A stretch of 64,000 nt of DNA from Pseudoduganella violaceinigra DSM 15887 (GCF_000425385.1 NZ_KE384361.1:188811-252810); one strand, 5' to 3'. Numbered from the stretch's first letter, positions 25,101 through 33,743 are shown. Numbers and translations are program-made. Notes: generated by a model not told the origin, from the sequence alone.

Positions 25101-26158
25101 CGCGACAGCAGTTGACCGCCAAGCGGACGCGCCAGCCCCCGTTCGGGGAAGACCTTGCGCGCCAGCAGGTCGCCGGCAAACCATGGCCGGGCCGGGATCG
25201 TGCCCAGCACCGTAGCCGGGTCGCCGCAAAGATAAAGCCCACGCAGCATGGGGGAAATGCTGCGGGCATCGTCTTCCAGCAGGCGCGCGGCATAGCTGCT
25301 GCACGGTCCTGCCATGCGCGCAATCGCACCCGGCAACAGGAAGAAGCTGTCGCTGCCAGCGCCTTCGGCCCCTGTGGCGGCCAATTCCGCTTGCAGGTCC
25401 ACCACCGTGCGGCCGATCTGGCTGAAGGCATCGGACAGCCAGACCGGCGCGTAGGCGATTTCCGGGTCGTTCGGGTTCGACCAGCCCAGCATGGCCACGC
25501 GCAAGCCGTCCGGCAGCGCCATCGCGAAGTCGGCGAAACCGTCCAGCTGGTCGCAGCGGGTGAGCAGGAGGTAGACCGGCAGCCGCAAACCAAACAGCCG
25601 CTGCAGCTCACCCAGCCGGCGCCGGGCCAGGCCGGCCCGCCTTTCCACCTCGAGCGGCGACCAGGCCTGCGCGCCGCACAGGGCATCGGCAGGAATCGCC
25701 AGCAGGATGCCGTCCAGCGGCCGGCGCGGGCGGCGCCGTTCCAGTTGCTCGGCCAGCGCTTGCCAGGCTTCGCAGTTTTCCTCACTGTCGAAGCCGAAGG
25801 CCGCCATGTCCGCCTGCAGGACCCAGCCCTGGGGCGAGGCATGCCAGCTGAGCGGCTTGCCATCGTCTGGCGCATGTTCAAGGGTGGAACGCGCGGCGTC
25901 CCGTTCACCGGCCAGCAACACCAGCGGCATGGCATACGCTGCGCTGCCCTCTTCCTCCCGCCCCGTGAAGGCCGCGCGCACCGCGGGCACCAGGCCAACG
26001 GCAGCGGCTACCGGACCCTTATCGGCGGCCGGCGCCTTGCCGCTGGCGCGCGCCAGGGCGCGTTTGCGCGCCAAGCGCAGCACGTACCAGGCAAGCAGCG
26101 ACGCGAGCAGCAAGCCCAGCGAGGCGATGACGATGGCCAGAATGCCGCCGCGAGTCAT
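22190..26158 (-). CDS. tssM: T6SS membrane complex protein TssM (IcmF)
   Basis: TssM (1322 residues) spans the inner membrane and reaches TssJ in the periplasm. A first membrane helix lies at about 5-27, and another at about 361-380 (AACAAVLVIWGGALLWGH). The cytoplasmic NTPase-like domain lies between them, and the large periplasmic region follows. The P-loop is degenerate: residues 84-91 read GERDAARS, with Arg in place of the usual Lys and Ala in place of the second Gly, so nucleotide hydrolysis is doubtful. The rest of the GTPase-like fold (LLTRCDQLDGFADF) remains. It overlaps tssL and tssA by 4 bases each. Confidence 0.95.
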   Translation of the reverse strand: MTRGGILAIVIASLGLLLASLLAWYVLRLARKRALARASGKAPAADKGPVAAAVGLVPAVRAAFTGREEEGSAAYAMPLVLLAGERDAARSTLEHAPDDGKPLSWHASPQGWVLQADMAAFGFDSEENCEAWQALAEQLERRRPRRPLDGILLAIPADALCGAQAWSPLEVERRAGLARRRLGELQRLFGLRLPVYLLLTRCDQLDGFADFAMALPDGLRVAMLGWSNPNDPEIAYAPVWLSDAFSQIGRTVVDLQAELAATGAEGAGSDSFFLLPGAIARMAGPCSSYAARLLEDDARSISPMLRGLYLCGDPATVLGTIPARPWFAGDLLARKVFPERGLARPLGGQLLSRNKGVRRWAAACAAVLVIWGGALLWGHAALKIQAERLHGALKDINQEQERRTTDREKKGHMEYDAYKTSSQHIVAAMLDSHGSLSQLAIPASWQWTGWQDLDRRVEGQFGKGLQNIVYRTLDKALNKSVEEQTGATKDRATYNLSDERACHIRAGGEHAELSAGAVLSDAQAFKRLDRYVADAGLFEQARKHLDSLHQLHQGEYRDLVKVAAYTGAFELPTETAYGASPLLKAALNNQYPPEDAQLQRERQVKSILCAFHEEHGQFLASMIENHPARRAAHDVAEHLRAGRALGSADQEHGLIPALQQLSAWLAAPTLRWMDEAESGEGKAYGELLRKVEANSLLGQDAADWARKQRAEQVKRLLRELTDPVGGGHALVQRGGDGKLGLTPELANLQAGLERLSRQAFMAEAGAPEALARQGLGPLWDMKKLNQTLLQANEARAYLDKEVPGFPLPFQPELRRYTGQRLADSLLASAGAALASGSSEADTYQRLGQAQKLLTALLETLDGLDAPEQHRILADALAQQANAGLRWLERELVEGGLYRPRDGGFDWWQGTPNPAAQGFSGGDAQALEDYLLAQQARIEASVRQAQPLLRLAEAAQGNLSSAPARRWSEIAAELARFQEKQPNARMAQLHAFIRNDLANADGRNCQGPIAAQGSDGVVLAPARLSLTNKSAPATGGSDLFSERRRFLASALASRCLALGRAELDHAYLALREQFRRTLAGHFPFAEAGRNSEAASLDDVLAYLQLYDQLAPDSQRMAPGRAREFVAASASARRFLGPLLPAAEGADSAGYLLGVRFRVGNTGEADGNNALAGELGGNRIAAWMLQSGDETISWDGGTKGAVQQLPWRPGMPMVLTLRWADNVADLPLEDGSDRYLKVEGRQAVYRFNEPWSLLRLLARHGLPASGPARPSTLRFELPAAPGGQRTRVYLRLAVMPAQKKEVLAFPVFPAAAPGDETQRLIARP

Positions 26159-26964
26159 TTGTCGCTTCCTTTCAGCGGGTCTTCCACTTTTGCCAGTTCA
26201 GCTCGCAGCTCGGCGGTATCCGTTTGCCAAGCGAACTGGGACAGCAGCAGCAATCCCAGCACCAGCAGCACGAAGTACGCGGCCCAGCGCCGCGGATTGG
26301 GCAGCAGCCGCGGGGCAATGCCGGCATGGGTGTATTGATAGGGTTGCGGCATGCGCCGCATGGCCAGGTCGCGCTGCAGGCCGTCGTCCCCGCCCAGGGC
26401 GCTATCGGGCCAGCGGCCATATGCATGGCGATACAGCTTGCGGCGCCAGGCCAGCAAGTCGGACTGCCCGCCCTCCTGCTTGCGGTAGCGCCCCTGGAAT
26501 CCCATCGACAGCGCCATCAGGTAGAGCTGGGCCAGTTCGCGCTGTGAGCCGGGCTGGGTTTGCAGCAAGCCGGCGATCCGGTCGAAGATCCTTTCCCCGG
26601 CGCTACGGCTGCCATATAGCTGGAATTCCAGTGGACAGCCGATCCAGTCGTGGCGCTGCGGCCAGTCCTGCAATGCAATCAGGGTCTCGTCGGCCAGCGC
26701 GACTTTCAGGTAGCGCGCCGCCTCGGCCTGCTCGTGGCCCTGGCGCCCGCTGTATTCGAGCGCCTGCGCGGACTGCAGGTCCAGCACACTGCGCAGGGCA
26801 TGCGCCAGCTGGGCGGTTGCCGGCACGCTGTCCTCGCTGTCGGGGGCGGTCAGCACGGGAATCCCGTCCGGCGGGACAATGCCGCGCTTGATGCGCACCA
26901 GGGCGGCGTGAAAGTCCAGCAGTTGGCCGATCAGGACGTGGTCGTCCTGGATAGCGCTGATCAT
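26155..26964 (-). CDS. tssL: T6SS membrane complex protein TssL (DotU)
   Basis: This 269-residue TssL has the cytoplasmic DotU domain (YLKVALADETLIALQDW; LEFQLYGSRSAGERIFDRI; ELAQLYLMALSMGFQGRYR) and one C-terminal membrane helix (about 228-246, AAYFVLLVLGLLLLSQF). Only about 23 residues follow the helix, so there is no peptidoglycan-binding OmpA-like extension. It overlaps the neighbouring tssK and tssM genes by 4 bases. Confidence 0.95.
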   Translation of the reverse strand: MISAIQDDHVLIGQLLDFHAALVRIKRGIVPPDGIPVLTAPDSEDSVPATAQLAHALRSVLDLQSAQALEYSGRQGHEQAEAARYLKVALADETLIALQDWPQRHDWIGCPLEFQLYGSRSAGERIFDRIAGLLQTQPGSQRELAQLYLMALSMGFQGRYRKQEGGQSDLLAWRRKLYRHAYGRWPDSALGGDDGLQRDLAMRRMPQPYQYTHAGIAPRLLPNPRRWAAYFVLLVLGLLLLSQFAWQTDTAELRAELAKVEDPLKGSDK

Positions 26965-28388
26965 GGCCGCCGCTCCACGGCAATGAGCAGGACGATTTCC
27001 TCCGGCATGGCGCCGCCTGCCGCCTCCAGCAGCAGTCTTTGGCTAGCGCGCACCAGCTGCGGGTCGGGCGCGATGGCAAACAGCACGGTACCGGCCGTGC
27101 GCAGGCCCTCGGCGTCGATGCGGCGCTCCGCCACTGGCGCAGGGGCGAGCGGATCGCGCTCCGCCGCCAGCAAGATCAAGCCGCCGTCGGCGTCGATCCG
27201 GTAGCGCGCTGCCCCACGCACGCGCCGTTCGCGCACATCGTCCAGGTACGGTGACGAGGCGGCCAGTGCCGCGCCCATCCACTGCTCCGCCAGTTCCGGC
27301 GCCAGGCCGCGCACGCCGATCAGGAGCACCGGCTCCGCCACGGCCGCCGCGCCGGCGGACAGGTGCAGGGTCGGCCAGCCGCGCAGCATATCGCTATCGA
27401 GCATCAGGCTGAAGCCCTGCGTGCTGCGTTCGAACGCCACTTCCGAGCAACGCCGCTCGATGGTGTCCAGGCGCGCATCGATCAGGGCGAACAACGGGTC
27501 GAACGTCTTGCGCGGATTACGGTGCAGGTAGGGCGGCACCTCGGGCGCCGGTTCGGCCAGGTTGCGCAAGATGGCCAGGTGGCCCAGCACCTGGGCCAGG
27601 GCCATATACAACTGCAGGGGCGTGGCCGTGTCCAGCATAAGGGTGGCGCCCAGCAGCGGCAAGCCGGCATTGAGGCAATGCAGCTGCTCGCGCAGTTCCA
27701 GGCGGCGTAGCCGGTCGCCGCATTCGGCCGCCACCGCGGCCAGCTGGCGTTCCGTTTCGGCCAGGCGCCGCTGCAAGGCCATGGCAGCGCTGCGCAGGGG
27801 CCGTTGCCCATCCAGCGGCGCCAGGTCGATATCCAGCAGCGGCGGCAGGAATCCTTCCAATTGCAATTGCTGCTTTTCGAATTTGAGCTGCAGCAGGGGC
27901 AGGTTCACTTCCGCCCCCGGCGCCAGGTCGGCCTCGGCCACCAGGCGCGCATTCGGCTGGACGCGGCACAGCTCTTCATCGTCGCGTTCAACGCTGCGCA
28001 AGCGTGCCCGTCCGGCCGTCTTGCCTTCGGCCGGCACGGCAAGATAGATATTGCAGCGCGCACCGGGCGCGCGCAATGCGTCCAGCGTGGCATCGCCCAG
28101 TACCAGCTGCAGCGGCGCATTCTCGTCGCCGTGCCGTACCAGCAGCCCATCCGGCATCACCGCTTCCAGCTCGGCCACGGCCACGATGTTTTGCGCCAGC
28201 TTGCCCGGCTGCAATTCCAGCCGGCGCACGCCCCAGGCGTACTGGTAGCCGCTGCGCACATGGTATGCGACCAGCTCTTCATGGCGCTGCGTCAGCTGCT
28301 CGAAGTGCAGCGGCGCCAGCAACAGGCCGTCGTGCCACAGGATGCCGTCGGTGGGAATGGCTACCCGGTCATTGCTGGTCGATCTCAT
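26961..28388 (-). CDS. tssK: T6SS baseplate subunit TssK
   Basis: TssK (475 residues from the chosen start) links the baseplate to the membrane complex. The family opening is clear: VAIPTDGILWHDGLLLAPLH, then FEQLTQRHEELVAYH. Later features are FLPPLLDIDLAPLDG, LFALIDARLDTIERR and the C-terminal LIGVRGLAPELAEQWMGAAL. The start at 28388 (MRSTSND) has GGAG 10 bases upstream; the longer reading would overlap tssJ and lacks a ribosome site. Confidence 0.94.
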   Translation of the reverse strand: MRSTSNDRVAIPTDGILWHDGLLLAPLHFEQLTQRHEELVAYHVRSGYQYAWGVRRLELQPGKLAQNIVAVAELEAVMPDGLLVRHGDENAPLQLVLGDATLDALRAPGARCNIYLAVPAEGKTAGRARLRSVERDDEELCRVQPNARLVAEADLAPGAEVNLPLLQLKFEKQQLQLEGFLPPLLDIDLAPLDGQRPLRSAAMALQRRLAETERQLAAVAAECGDRLRRLELREQLHCLNAGLPLLGATLMLDTATPLQLYMALAQVLGHLAILRNLAEPAPEVPPYLHRNPRKTFDPLFALIDARLDTIERRCSEVAFERSTQGFSLMLDSDMLRGWPTLHLSAGAAAVAEPVLLIGVRGLAPELAEQWMGAALAASSPYLDDVRERRVRGAARYRIDADGGLILLAAERDPLAPAPVAERRIDAEGLRTAGTVLFAIAPDPQLVRASQRLLLEAAGGAMPEEIVLLIAVERRP

Positions 28389-28417
28389 GCCGCTGCGTCT
28401 CCGAAGTGGGTTGTTCG

Positions 28418-28951
28418 TCAGGCCTGGCTGCTGCAATGCATGGCGGGTGGCGATGGCGGCGGCGCGCCGCCTTTTTCCTGCGGCGCCGCGACCCAGCCCT
28501 CGCGGCCCACCGTGATCTGTCCACCGTCGCGCCAGCCCTCGATACGGGCGCGGCGCTCGCCGTCCGCCAATCCTGCAAACACGATCACGGCCAAGGCGCG
28601 CTGCCCTTCAAACATCGCGGGTGGCAGCTTCAATTCGCTGGCGGGAGGGAATTCGCAACGGAATACGCGCAAGGTGCCCGGATAGCTGGCGATCAGGCTG
28701 GGTCCCTGCGGGAACCATTTGCTTTCGGGCGCCATCAGGCGCTGCTCAAGCCCGGCATCGGCCACGATGACCACATCCAGCACCACCGGGCTGTTGCGGT
28801 TGGCATCGGCTTCGGCAATGACGCGCACGTCGCCCACCTTCAGCTTGGGCGGACCGCCGAAGAGACCGTTATAAAGACTGCAAGCCGACAATGCAAAGGA
28901 GAAAACCAGAGCCAGTCCCGCAATACGGAAACACATTTGCATGGCTTGCAT
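28418..28951 (-). CDS. tssJ: T6SS outer-membrane lipoprotein TssJ
   Basis: TssJ anchors the T6SS membrane complex in the outer membrane. A signal peptide with lipobox LSAC is followed by a small beta-sandwich (VRVIAEADANRNSPVVLDVV, typical SxxxN-rich TssJ core). Several start codons are possible (28951, 28942, 28936); none has a strong ribosome site, and 28951 is a compromise. This is the first gene of the operon. The protein has an unusual Pro-rich, Cys-containing C-terminus. Confidence 0.88.
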   Translation of the reverse strand: MQAMQMCFRIAGLALVFSFALSACSLYNGLFGGPPKLKVGDVRVIAEADANRNSPVVLDVVIVADAGLEQRLMAPESKWFPQGPSLIASYPGTLRVFRCEFPPASELKLPPAMFEGQRALAVIVFAGLADGERRARIEGWRDGGQITVGREGWVAAPQEKGGAPPPSPPAMHCSSQA

Positions 28952-29117
28952 AGTCGTCCGGTGTGATGGCAATGCGCCGCGGGGGAAGGCGGAATCAACG
29001 TTGCCTCATTGAAAAGTGTGCAGCTATTTTGCTCCCGGACCTCGGTCGGAAATCTCGCGGATTGTCACCGCTGAGTCAAATATTGCGAACGTCCAACACT
29101 ATTAAGAAACAAGGTGT

Positions 29118-29129
29118 TAGAACGTTCTA
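29118..29129. promoter_or_regulatory. Perfect palindrome, possible enhancer or operator
   Basis: TAGAACGTTCTA is a perfect 12-base palindrome about 95 bases upstream of the sigma-54-like GG dinucleotide at 29224. That distance suits a bacterial enhancer-binding protein. It could equally regulate the divergent T6SS operon. Confidence 0.4.
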
Positions 29130-29222
29130 TCTTGCATCTCAATGTCGGAAATATTTACATTTCCACATATTTGCCACGGCGGTATGCAGGCAACTGCTTG
29201 AATGCAAAGTAGCTTTTATTTT

Positions 29223-29238
29223 AGGCATGTTCCCTGCT
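29223..29238 (+). promoter_or_regulatory. Sigma-54-like -24/-12 element
   Basis: AGGCATGTTCCCTGCT has GG (29224-29225), exactly 10 bases, then GC (29236-29237), with the surrounding GGCAYG and TGCT of the RpoN consensus. It lies 58 bases before the GTG start of the protease. The same layout precedes both other PEP-CTERM genes in the window. Confidence 0.6.
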
Positions 29239-29250
29239 TAGGATTGCCCT

Positions 29251-29264
29251 CGTGTTAATACACG
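29251..29264. promoter_or_regulatory. Inverted repeat in the protease leader
   Basis: CGTGT-TAAT-ACACG is a perfect 5-bp inverted repeat with a 4-base loop. It lies just downstream of where transcription from the sigma-54-like element would start. It could be an operator or a small mRNA stem. Confidence 0.4.
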
Positions 29265-29294
29265 CGAAGCAATCTTTCTAGGGAGACAAAAATC

Positions 29295-30371
29295 GTGGCA
29301 AAACCCATTTGGAAACAGCTGCTCGGCTTCACCCTGGTCATCGCAACGCTGGCTGGCACTGCGCAAGCAACGCCGGGCGGCACCATCACACCACTGATCT
29401 CTGCGGGGGCGCCGCCCGACAGCCCAGCCGCACGCGTCGATCCCAACACCGCCGCCTCGCCCTTCTCCGGCGTGGTCAGCATCAATATCCGCTACGATGG
29501 CTTGAGCTACATCTGTTCCGGGGCGCTGGTGGGCAAGCGCCAGGTGGTCTCGGCCGGCCATTGCGTCGATACCGATGGCAACGGCAGCGTGATCGACCTG
29601 AATAAACCCGGCAACGATGTGCGCGTCATCTTCAATGCCTCGTCCACCCCGGGCGACCCGGGACGCGCGGCCATCACGGCCAGCAAGGTCCAGATGAATC
29701 CCAACTATGCGGGTTTCGGCAATTGCCCGGCTGGAGTCCCCGGATTCTGCGTCAATGACGACCTGTCCGTGATCACGCTGAGCCAGGACGCGCCCGCCGC
29801 CGCCAGGATCTACAAGATCGCCGGCCAGCAGCTCGAAGCCAACACCCGCATCATCATGGCCGGCTACGGCACCTCGGGCGACGGCATCAACGGCTACACC
29901 ATCGGGCCGGACTTCCGCGTCAAGCGCACCGGCCAGAACGTCGTCGATTTCTTCGACCAGGACGACGAGCAGGATTTCAACGGTCCGCGCGAAGTCTGGT
30001 ATGCCGACTTCGACGGCAACGGCCACGACACCTTCTGCGAATTCGGCCTGGCTTGCTCGAGAGTCCTGGCGAACGGCGAGGAAGCGAATATTGGCGGTGG
30101 CGATTCCGGCGGTCCCTCCTTCATCGAATCGTATGGCGAGTTGATGCTGATCGCGACCAACACCTTCGGCGGCACGCCGGACGGCATCAACAAAGGCGCT
30201 TTCGGCAGCTACTTCGGGGGCATCGTCCTGCATAGCTACCTGGACTACCTGCGCCAGGCCACGGGCGGCGCGGCGACCGTGGTGCCGGAACCGGCCAGCA
30301 TCGCCGTCTTCGGCCTGGGCCTGCTGGCATTGGCCGGCGCACGCCGCCGCAAGCAGCAGCGTTCAGCGTAA
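29295..30371 (+). CDS. Trypsin-like serine protease with PEP-CTERM anchor
   Basis: This 358-residue secreted S1-family protease begins with GTG behind AGGGAG. It has a signal peptide (cleavage near Ala25), then the S1 domain with His89 in VVSAGHC, Asp156 in CVNDDLSVI and Ser271 in GGGDSGGPS. The C-terminus is a PEP-CTERM signal: VPEPAS, a hydrophobic helix (FGLGLLALAGA) and the basic tail RRRKQQ. Exosortase would cleave this and the mature protease would remain cell-surface or matrix linked. It is convergent with the PepSY gene. Confidence 0.92.
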   Translation: MAKPIWKQLLGFTLVIATLAGTAQATPGGTITPLISAGAPPDSPAARVDPNTAASPFSGVVSINIRYDGLSYICSGALVGKRQVVSAGHCVDTDGNGSVIDLNKPGNDVRVIFNASSTPGDPGRAAITASKVQMNPNYAGFGNCPAGVPGFCVNDDLSVITLSQDAPAAARIYKIAGQQLEANTRIIMAGYGTSGDGINGYTIGPDFRVKRTGQNVVDFFDQDDEQDFNGPREVWYADFDGNGHDTFCEFGLACSRVLANGEEANIGGGDSGGPSFIESYGELMLIATNTFGGTPDGINKGAFGSYFGGIVLHSYLDYLRQATGGAATVVPEPASIAVFGLGLLALAGARRRKQQRSA

Positions 30372-30383
30372 GCCAGCCTTTCC

Positions 30384-31598
30384 TCAGAGGGCCGGCTGCG
30401 CCGCATTCTTTTGCGCCGCAGCCGCCCTGGTCCGCGATGAACGCTTGCGCCACCAGATCACCACGCCGGTCACGCTCAACATCGCGACCACCACTCCCAT
30501 GAAGGAAATCAGGATGCGCCCCGGCAGGCCGAGGATGCGCCCTGAATGCAGGGGAAACTGGGCTTGCACGAACAAATCGGCGGCACTGCCTGTCCAGGGT
30601 TTGCGCTCGCCGAGCAGCCGCCCATCGAGCCCGTCGTAGTACAGCACGGCCGGACCGGCGCCGCCGGCGCCATGATCGTCGCCGGCCTTGAAAAAGCTCA
30701 CGCCGTAGATGCCATAGGCCTGCGAATAGAACACGCTGCCGGCCGGTTCCCGCCACTCACGCCGGCGCGCCTCGGCGCCAGCTTTCTCCAGCACCTGCGC
30801 ATAGCCGACGCGCGCCAGGATCGGATTATTCAAGTCGCGCGGGGTTCGTGTATCGAACGGCGTCGGGGTAAGCTCCGAAATCGTTTGCATCACCGGATAA
30901 AAAATTTCCCGGTACAGGTTCAAGGAAAACGCCGTGAAGGCAAGGACGAACAACAGGCCCCAGGTCCACAGGCTGAAAGCCCGGTGCAGATCGAAATTGA
31001 GCTTGGCGCTGCCCCCGCCCCAGCGCACCTTCCAGGCCGGCTTCCAGCGCTGCCACCAGCCACGGCCAGCCGGCGACCTGGCACGCACCGGCAAGGTGAG
31101 GTAGAAGCCGACAAAGCTGTCCACCAGCCAGACCATGGCAATGGCGCCCATCAGCCAGATGCCCCAACGGTCAATGCCCCACATTGCAGGAATATGCAGC
31201 GAATAGTGCAGCTTGTAGAGGAAGGAAACGAAGGTCTCCTTGCTGATCGGCCACACCGCACCCCATTCCCGCTTGCCCAGTTCAGCGCCGCTGACCGGAT
31301 CGACAAAGACCTGGTTGAAGCCCTTGGCATCGACCCCGAAGCCCAGCGAATCGCCCTTGACCGCATGCAGAGGGATATAGGAGACCTTGGCGTCCGGATG
31401 GCGCTCTTCGATCAGCCGCGCCAGCTCCAGTGAAGGCAGCGCAACGCCTGCCGTTCGCGCTTCCATCAATTGCGGGTTGAGCAGATCGTCCAGCTCGTGA
31501 TCCCAGGAGATCACCGCGCCGGTCAGGCCGCTGGTGAAAAGGAAGCCCGCAGTCAGCAAGCCAAGGTAGCGGTGAACCAGTGTCCACGATGCGCGCAT
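30384..31598 (-). CDS. PepSY-associated membrane protein, iron uptake linked
   Basis: This 404-residue PepSY-TM protein has the family opening (LVHRYLGLLTAGFLFTSGLTG, an HxxxG-type first helix) and AVISWDHELDDLLNP. Further membrane helices lie around WGIWLMGAIAMVWLVDSFVG, the central LWTWGLLFVLAFTAFSLNLY, and the last ISFMGVVVAMLSVTGVVIWW followed by a basic end. It lies 12 bases downstream of the siderophore receptor on the same strand. Members near TonB receptors are often thought to act as membrane reductases or as helpers of siderophore iron release. Confidence 0.88.
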   Translation of the reverse strand: MRASWTLVHRYLGLLTAGFLFTSGLTGAVISWDHELDDLLNPQLMEARTAGVALPSLELARLIEERHPDAKVSYIPLHAVKGDSLGFGVDAKGFNQVFVDPVSGAELGKREWGAVWPISKETFVSFLYKLHYSLHIPAMWGIDRWGIWLMGAIAMVWLVDSFVGFYLTLPVRARSPAGRGWWQRWKPAWKVRWGGGSAKLNFDLHRAFSLWTWGLLFVLAFTAFSLNLYREIFYPVMQTISELTPTPFDTRTPRDLNNPILARVGYAQVLEKAGAEARRREWREPAGSVFYSQAYGIYGVSFFKAGDDHGAGGAGPAVLYYDGLDGRLLGERKPWTGSAADLFVQAQFPLHSGRILGLPGRILISFMGVVVAMLSVTGVVIWWRKRSSRTRAAAAQKNAAQPAL

Positions 31599-31610
31599 GC
31601 CAGCCTCGCC

Positions 31611-33743
31611 TTAGAAGTGGTATTTCAGGCTTGCCGAAACGCTGCGCGGCGCGGCATAAGTAATGGCGCCGTAAGCGGAAAACATGCCGAAATGCTTCTT
31701 GTCGAACAGGTTGTTCACGTTCAGCTGCGCGGAAAGCTGTCTGGTGATGTCATAGCGCGCCATCAGGTTGGCGATGGCGAAGGAATCCTGCACTATCAGG
31801 CCGCCGCTCCCGGCCGGCGCGCCCGGATCCAGGGTGGCAGTGCGGCTTTCCCAGTTCACGCCGCCGCCCACCGTGAGAGCATCCATGCGGTAGGTGGTGA
31901 ATACCCTGAACAGCTTGCGCGGGTAAACGCCGTTGATATCGGCGCCTGCCGCATCTTTCGCGCGGAACTGGGAATAGCCGGCGGTAGCGTTCCATCCGCG
32001 TGCCAGTTCGCCGGACACTTCGAATTCAAAGCCTTCACTCTTGGCCCCTTTGGCGGCGCGGTAATAGGCCTCGGGCGCCAGCGGGCCGAGGCCATCCCGG
32101 TCGACCAGCCCGGCCTCCTGCGCCAGCTTGTCCTGTTCGACGCGGAATATCGCCAGCGACGCATTCAGGCGGCCATCGAGGAAGTCGCCTTTGACGCCGG
32201 TCTCGTAGCTCTTGCCCACCACTGGGTCCAGCATCTTGCCGTCAAAGTCCTTCTTGTTCTGAGGCTGGAAGATATCGGTGTAGCTCGCATAGGCCGACAG
32301 TTGCTCGCTGATGTCGTATACGACGCCAGCAAAGGGCGTGAGCTCGCGCTCATGCTTCATCCGATAAGCGGGACTCCAGGCGCCCACGCCGGACTTATCG
32401 TAATTGGTGACGCGCGCGCCGAGGATTGTCTTCAGCGTATCCGTGATCGAGAAGCGGGCCACGCCGTAAAGCGCTTCCTGCTTGGTCACGCTGCTTTCAT
32501 AGAAGCTGGGCGTACCCCATTTCGGCTCCGGATAAGCCGCGCCATTCCAGTTATTGAAATCGCCGACCGCAGGATAGCCGCCGGCATAATCAGCCGCCCG
32601 GCTGTCGGCATTGAACTCCTGCTTCGAGTGCATATACCCGATCGCCGCCTCGTGCTTGCGCCCGGCCAGCTGAAACGGACCACTGGCATGCAGGCTGAAG
32701 TCATTCTGCTTTGTGCGCGTAAGATAGGAGCCCGCGAAAGCGCTCATGCCAACGCCGGTCGCGCGGTCCGGCACACCGGACAGATACAGCAGTGCCGAAT
32801 CGCCCTTGCGGTCGCCGTGGCTGAAGCTGGCCCGTAACTTCCAGCCGTTCTCGAAGCCGTGCTCCAGGTTCACGAAGCTGTTGTCGTATTCGCTCTTCCA
32901 GCGCGCCCAATCGGCGGCCGACGTCTTGGAACGGTCAAAGTTGGTCCGGCTGCCGTCCGTGTACCAGTAAGGCAAACCGCCCCACATCGGGCCCTTCGGG
33001 TCGTTTTCCTGGCGGCTGACGCCAGCCGATAGCACTGTGCGCGGCGCCAGATCGGCTTCGATGGTCCCGTAGAATGTATGGCTCTTGTTCTTCAACAGGT
33101 CGATCCAGCTGTCCGCGCGCTGGTATTCGCCAACAACGCGTGCACGCACCGAACCGCTGGCATTGACACCGCGCGACACGTCCACCATGGCGCGGCGCTC
33201 ATTCCAGCGGCCAATGCCAAATTCCGCGCTGCCGCTCAATTGCTTGCTGCTGGCGCGCTTGCGGACCAGGTTGATGGCTGCGGACGGATTGCCGGCGCCG
33301 GTCATCAGCCCCGTTGCGCCGCGCACCACCTCGGCACGGTCATACATCGCCAGGCTGCCTACCACTTCGCCGGAGCTCCAGGGCTGGTCCCAGGTGGTCG
33401 GAACGCCGTCGATCTGCAGGTTGTCGATATCAAATCCGCGCGCCGTGAAGCCGGCGCGGTGCGTCTCGTATTGGTTGACCGAGATGCCGGTGGCATTGTT
33501 GACCACATCGGTGACGGTCCGCAGTGCCTGGTCTTCAATGCGTTGCTGGGTGATGACCGACACGGATTGGGGCGTGTCGCGCAAAGCCATGCTGAAAGGC
33601 GTGGCAGCGCGGCTGCGGTCGGTCGTGTAGGCGTCCACCTTCTGCGCGGAGACTTCGATCTGCGGCATCACCGCCGCCTCTTCCGCAAACGCCGCCACGG
33701 GAAACGCCAAACCAAGCAGCACTGCCAATCTTTTCTTGCCCAT
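31611..33743 (-). CDS. TonB-dependent siderophore receptor
   Basis: This 710-residue outer-membrane receptor has a signal peptide (AFPVAAFA), a TonB-box/plug region (DTPQSVSVITQQRIEDQ, GFTARGFDIDNLQIDGVPTT, VVRGATGLMTGAGNPSAAIN) and a barrel ending in ASLKYHF with terminal Phe. The plug is like the FhuE/FoxA/FpvA group, so a ferric hydroxamate or mixed siderophore is likely. The ATG at 33743 is 6 bases after GAGG; the alternative GTG at 33749 abuts that site. A Fur-box-like sequence lies about 60 bases upstream. A PepSY gene follows in the operon. Confidence 0.94.
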   Translation of the reverse strand: MGKKRLAVLLGLAFPVAAFAEEAAVMPQIEVSAQKVDAYTTDRSRAATPFSMALRDTPQSVSVITQQRIEDQALRTVTDVVNNATGISVNQYETHRAGFTARGFDIDNLQIDGVPTTWDQPWSSGEVVGSLAMYDRAEVVRGATGLMTGAGNPSAAINLVRKRASSKQLSGSAEFGIGRWNERRAMVDVSRGVNASGSVRARVVGEYQRADSWIDLLKNKSHTFYGTIEADLAPRTVLSAGVSRQENDPKGPMWGGLPYWYTDGSRTNFDRSKTSAADWARWKSEYDNSFVNLEHGFENGWKLRASFSHGDRKGDSALLYLSGVPDRATGVGMSAFAGSYLTRTKQNDFSLHASGPFQLAGRKHEAAIGYMHSKQEFNADSRAADYAGGYPAVGDFNNWNGAAYPEPKWGTPSFYESSVTKQEALYGVARFSITDTLKTILGARVTNYDKSGVGAWSPAYRMKHERELTPFAGVVYDISEQLSAYASYTDIFQPQNKKDFDGKMLDPVVGKSYETGVKGDFLDGRLNASLAIFRVEQDKLAQEAGLVDRDGLGPLAPEAYYRAAKGAKSEGFEFEVSGELARGWNATAGYSQFRAKDAAGADINGVYPRKLFRVFTTYRMDALTVGGGVNWESRTATLDPGAPAGSGGLIVQDSFAIANLMARYDITRQLSAQLNVNNLFDKKHFGMFSAYGAITYAAPRSVSASLKYHF

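Larger units (their letters stand above)
28973..29294. other. AT-rich divergent regulatory region
   Basis: This 322-base gap separates the T6SS operon (leftward) from the PEP-CTERM protease gene (rightward). Its right half is clearly more AT-rich than the surroundings. It contains a perfect 12-base palindrome TAGAACGTTCTA at 29118-29129, a sigma-54-like element at 29223-29238, and CGTGT-TAAT-ACACG at 29251-29264. No gene was found in it. Confidence 0.7.
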
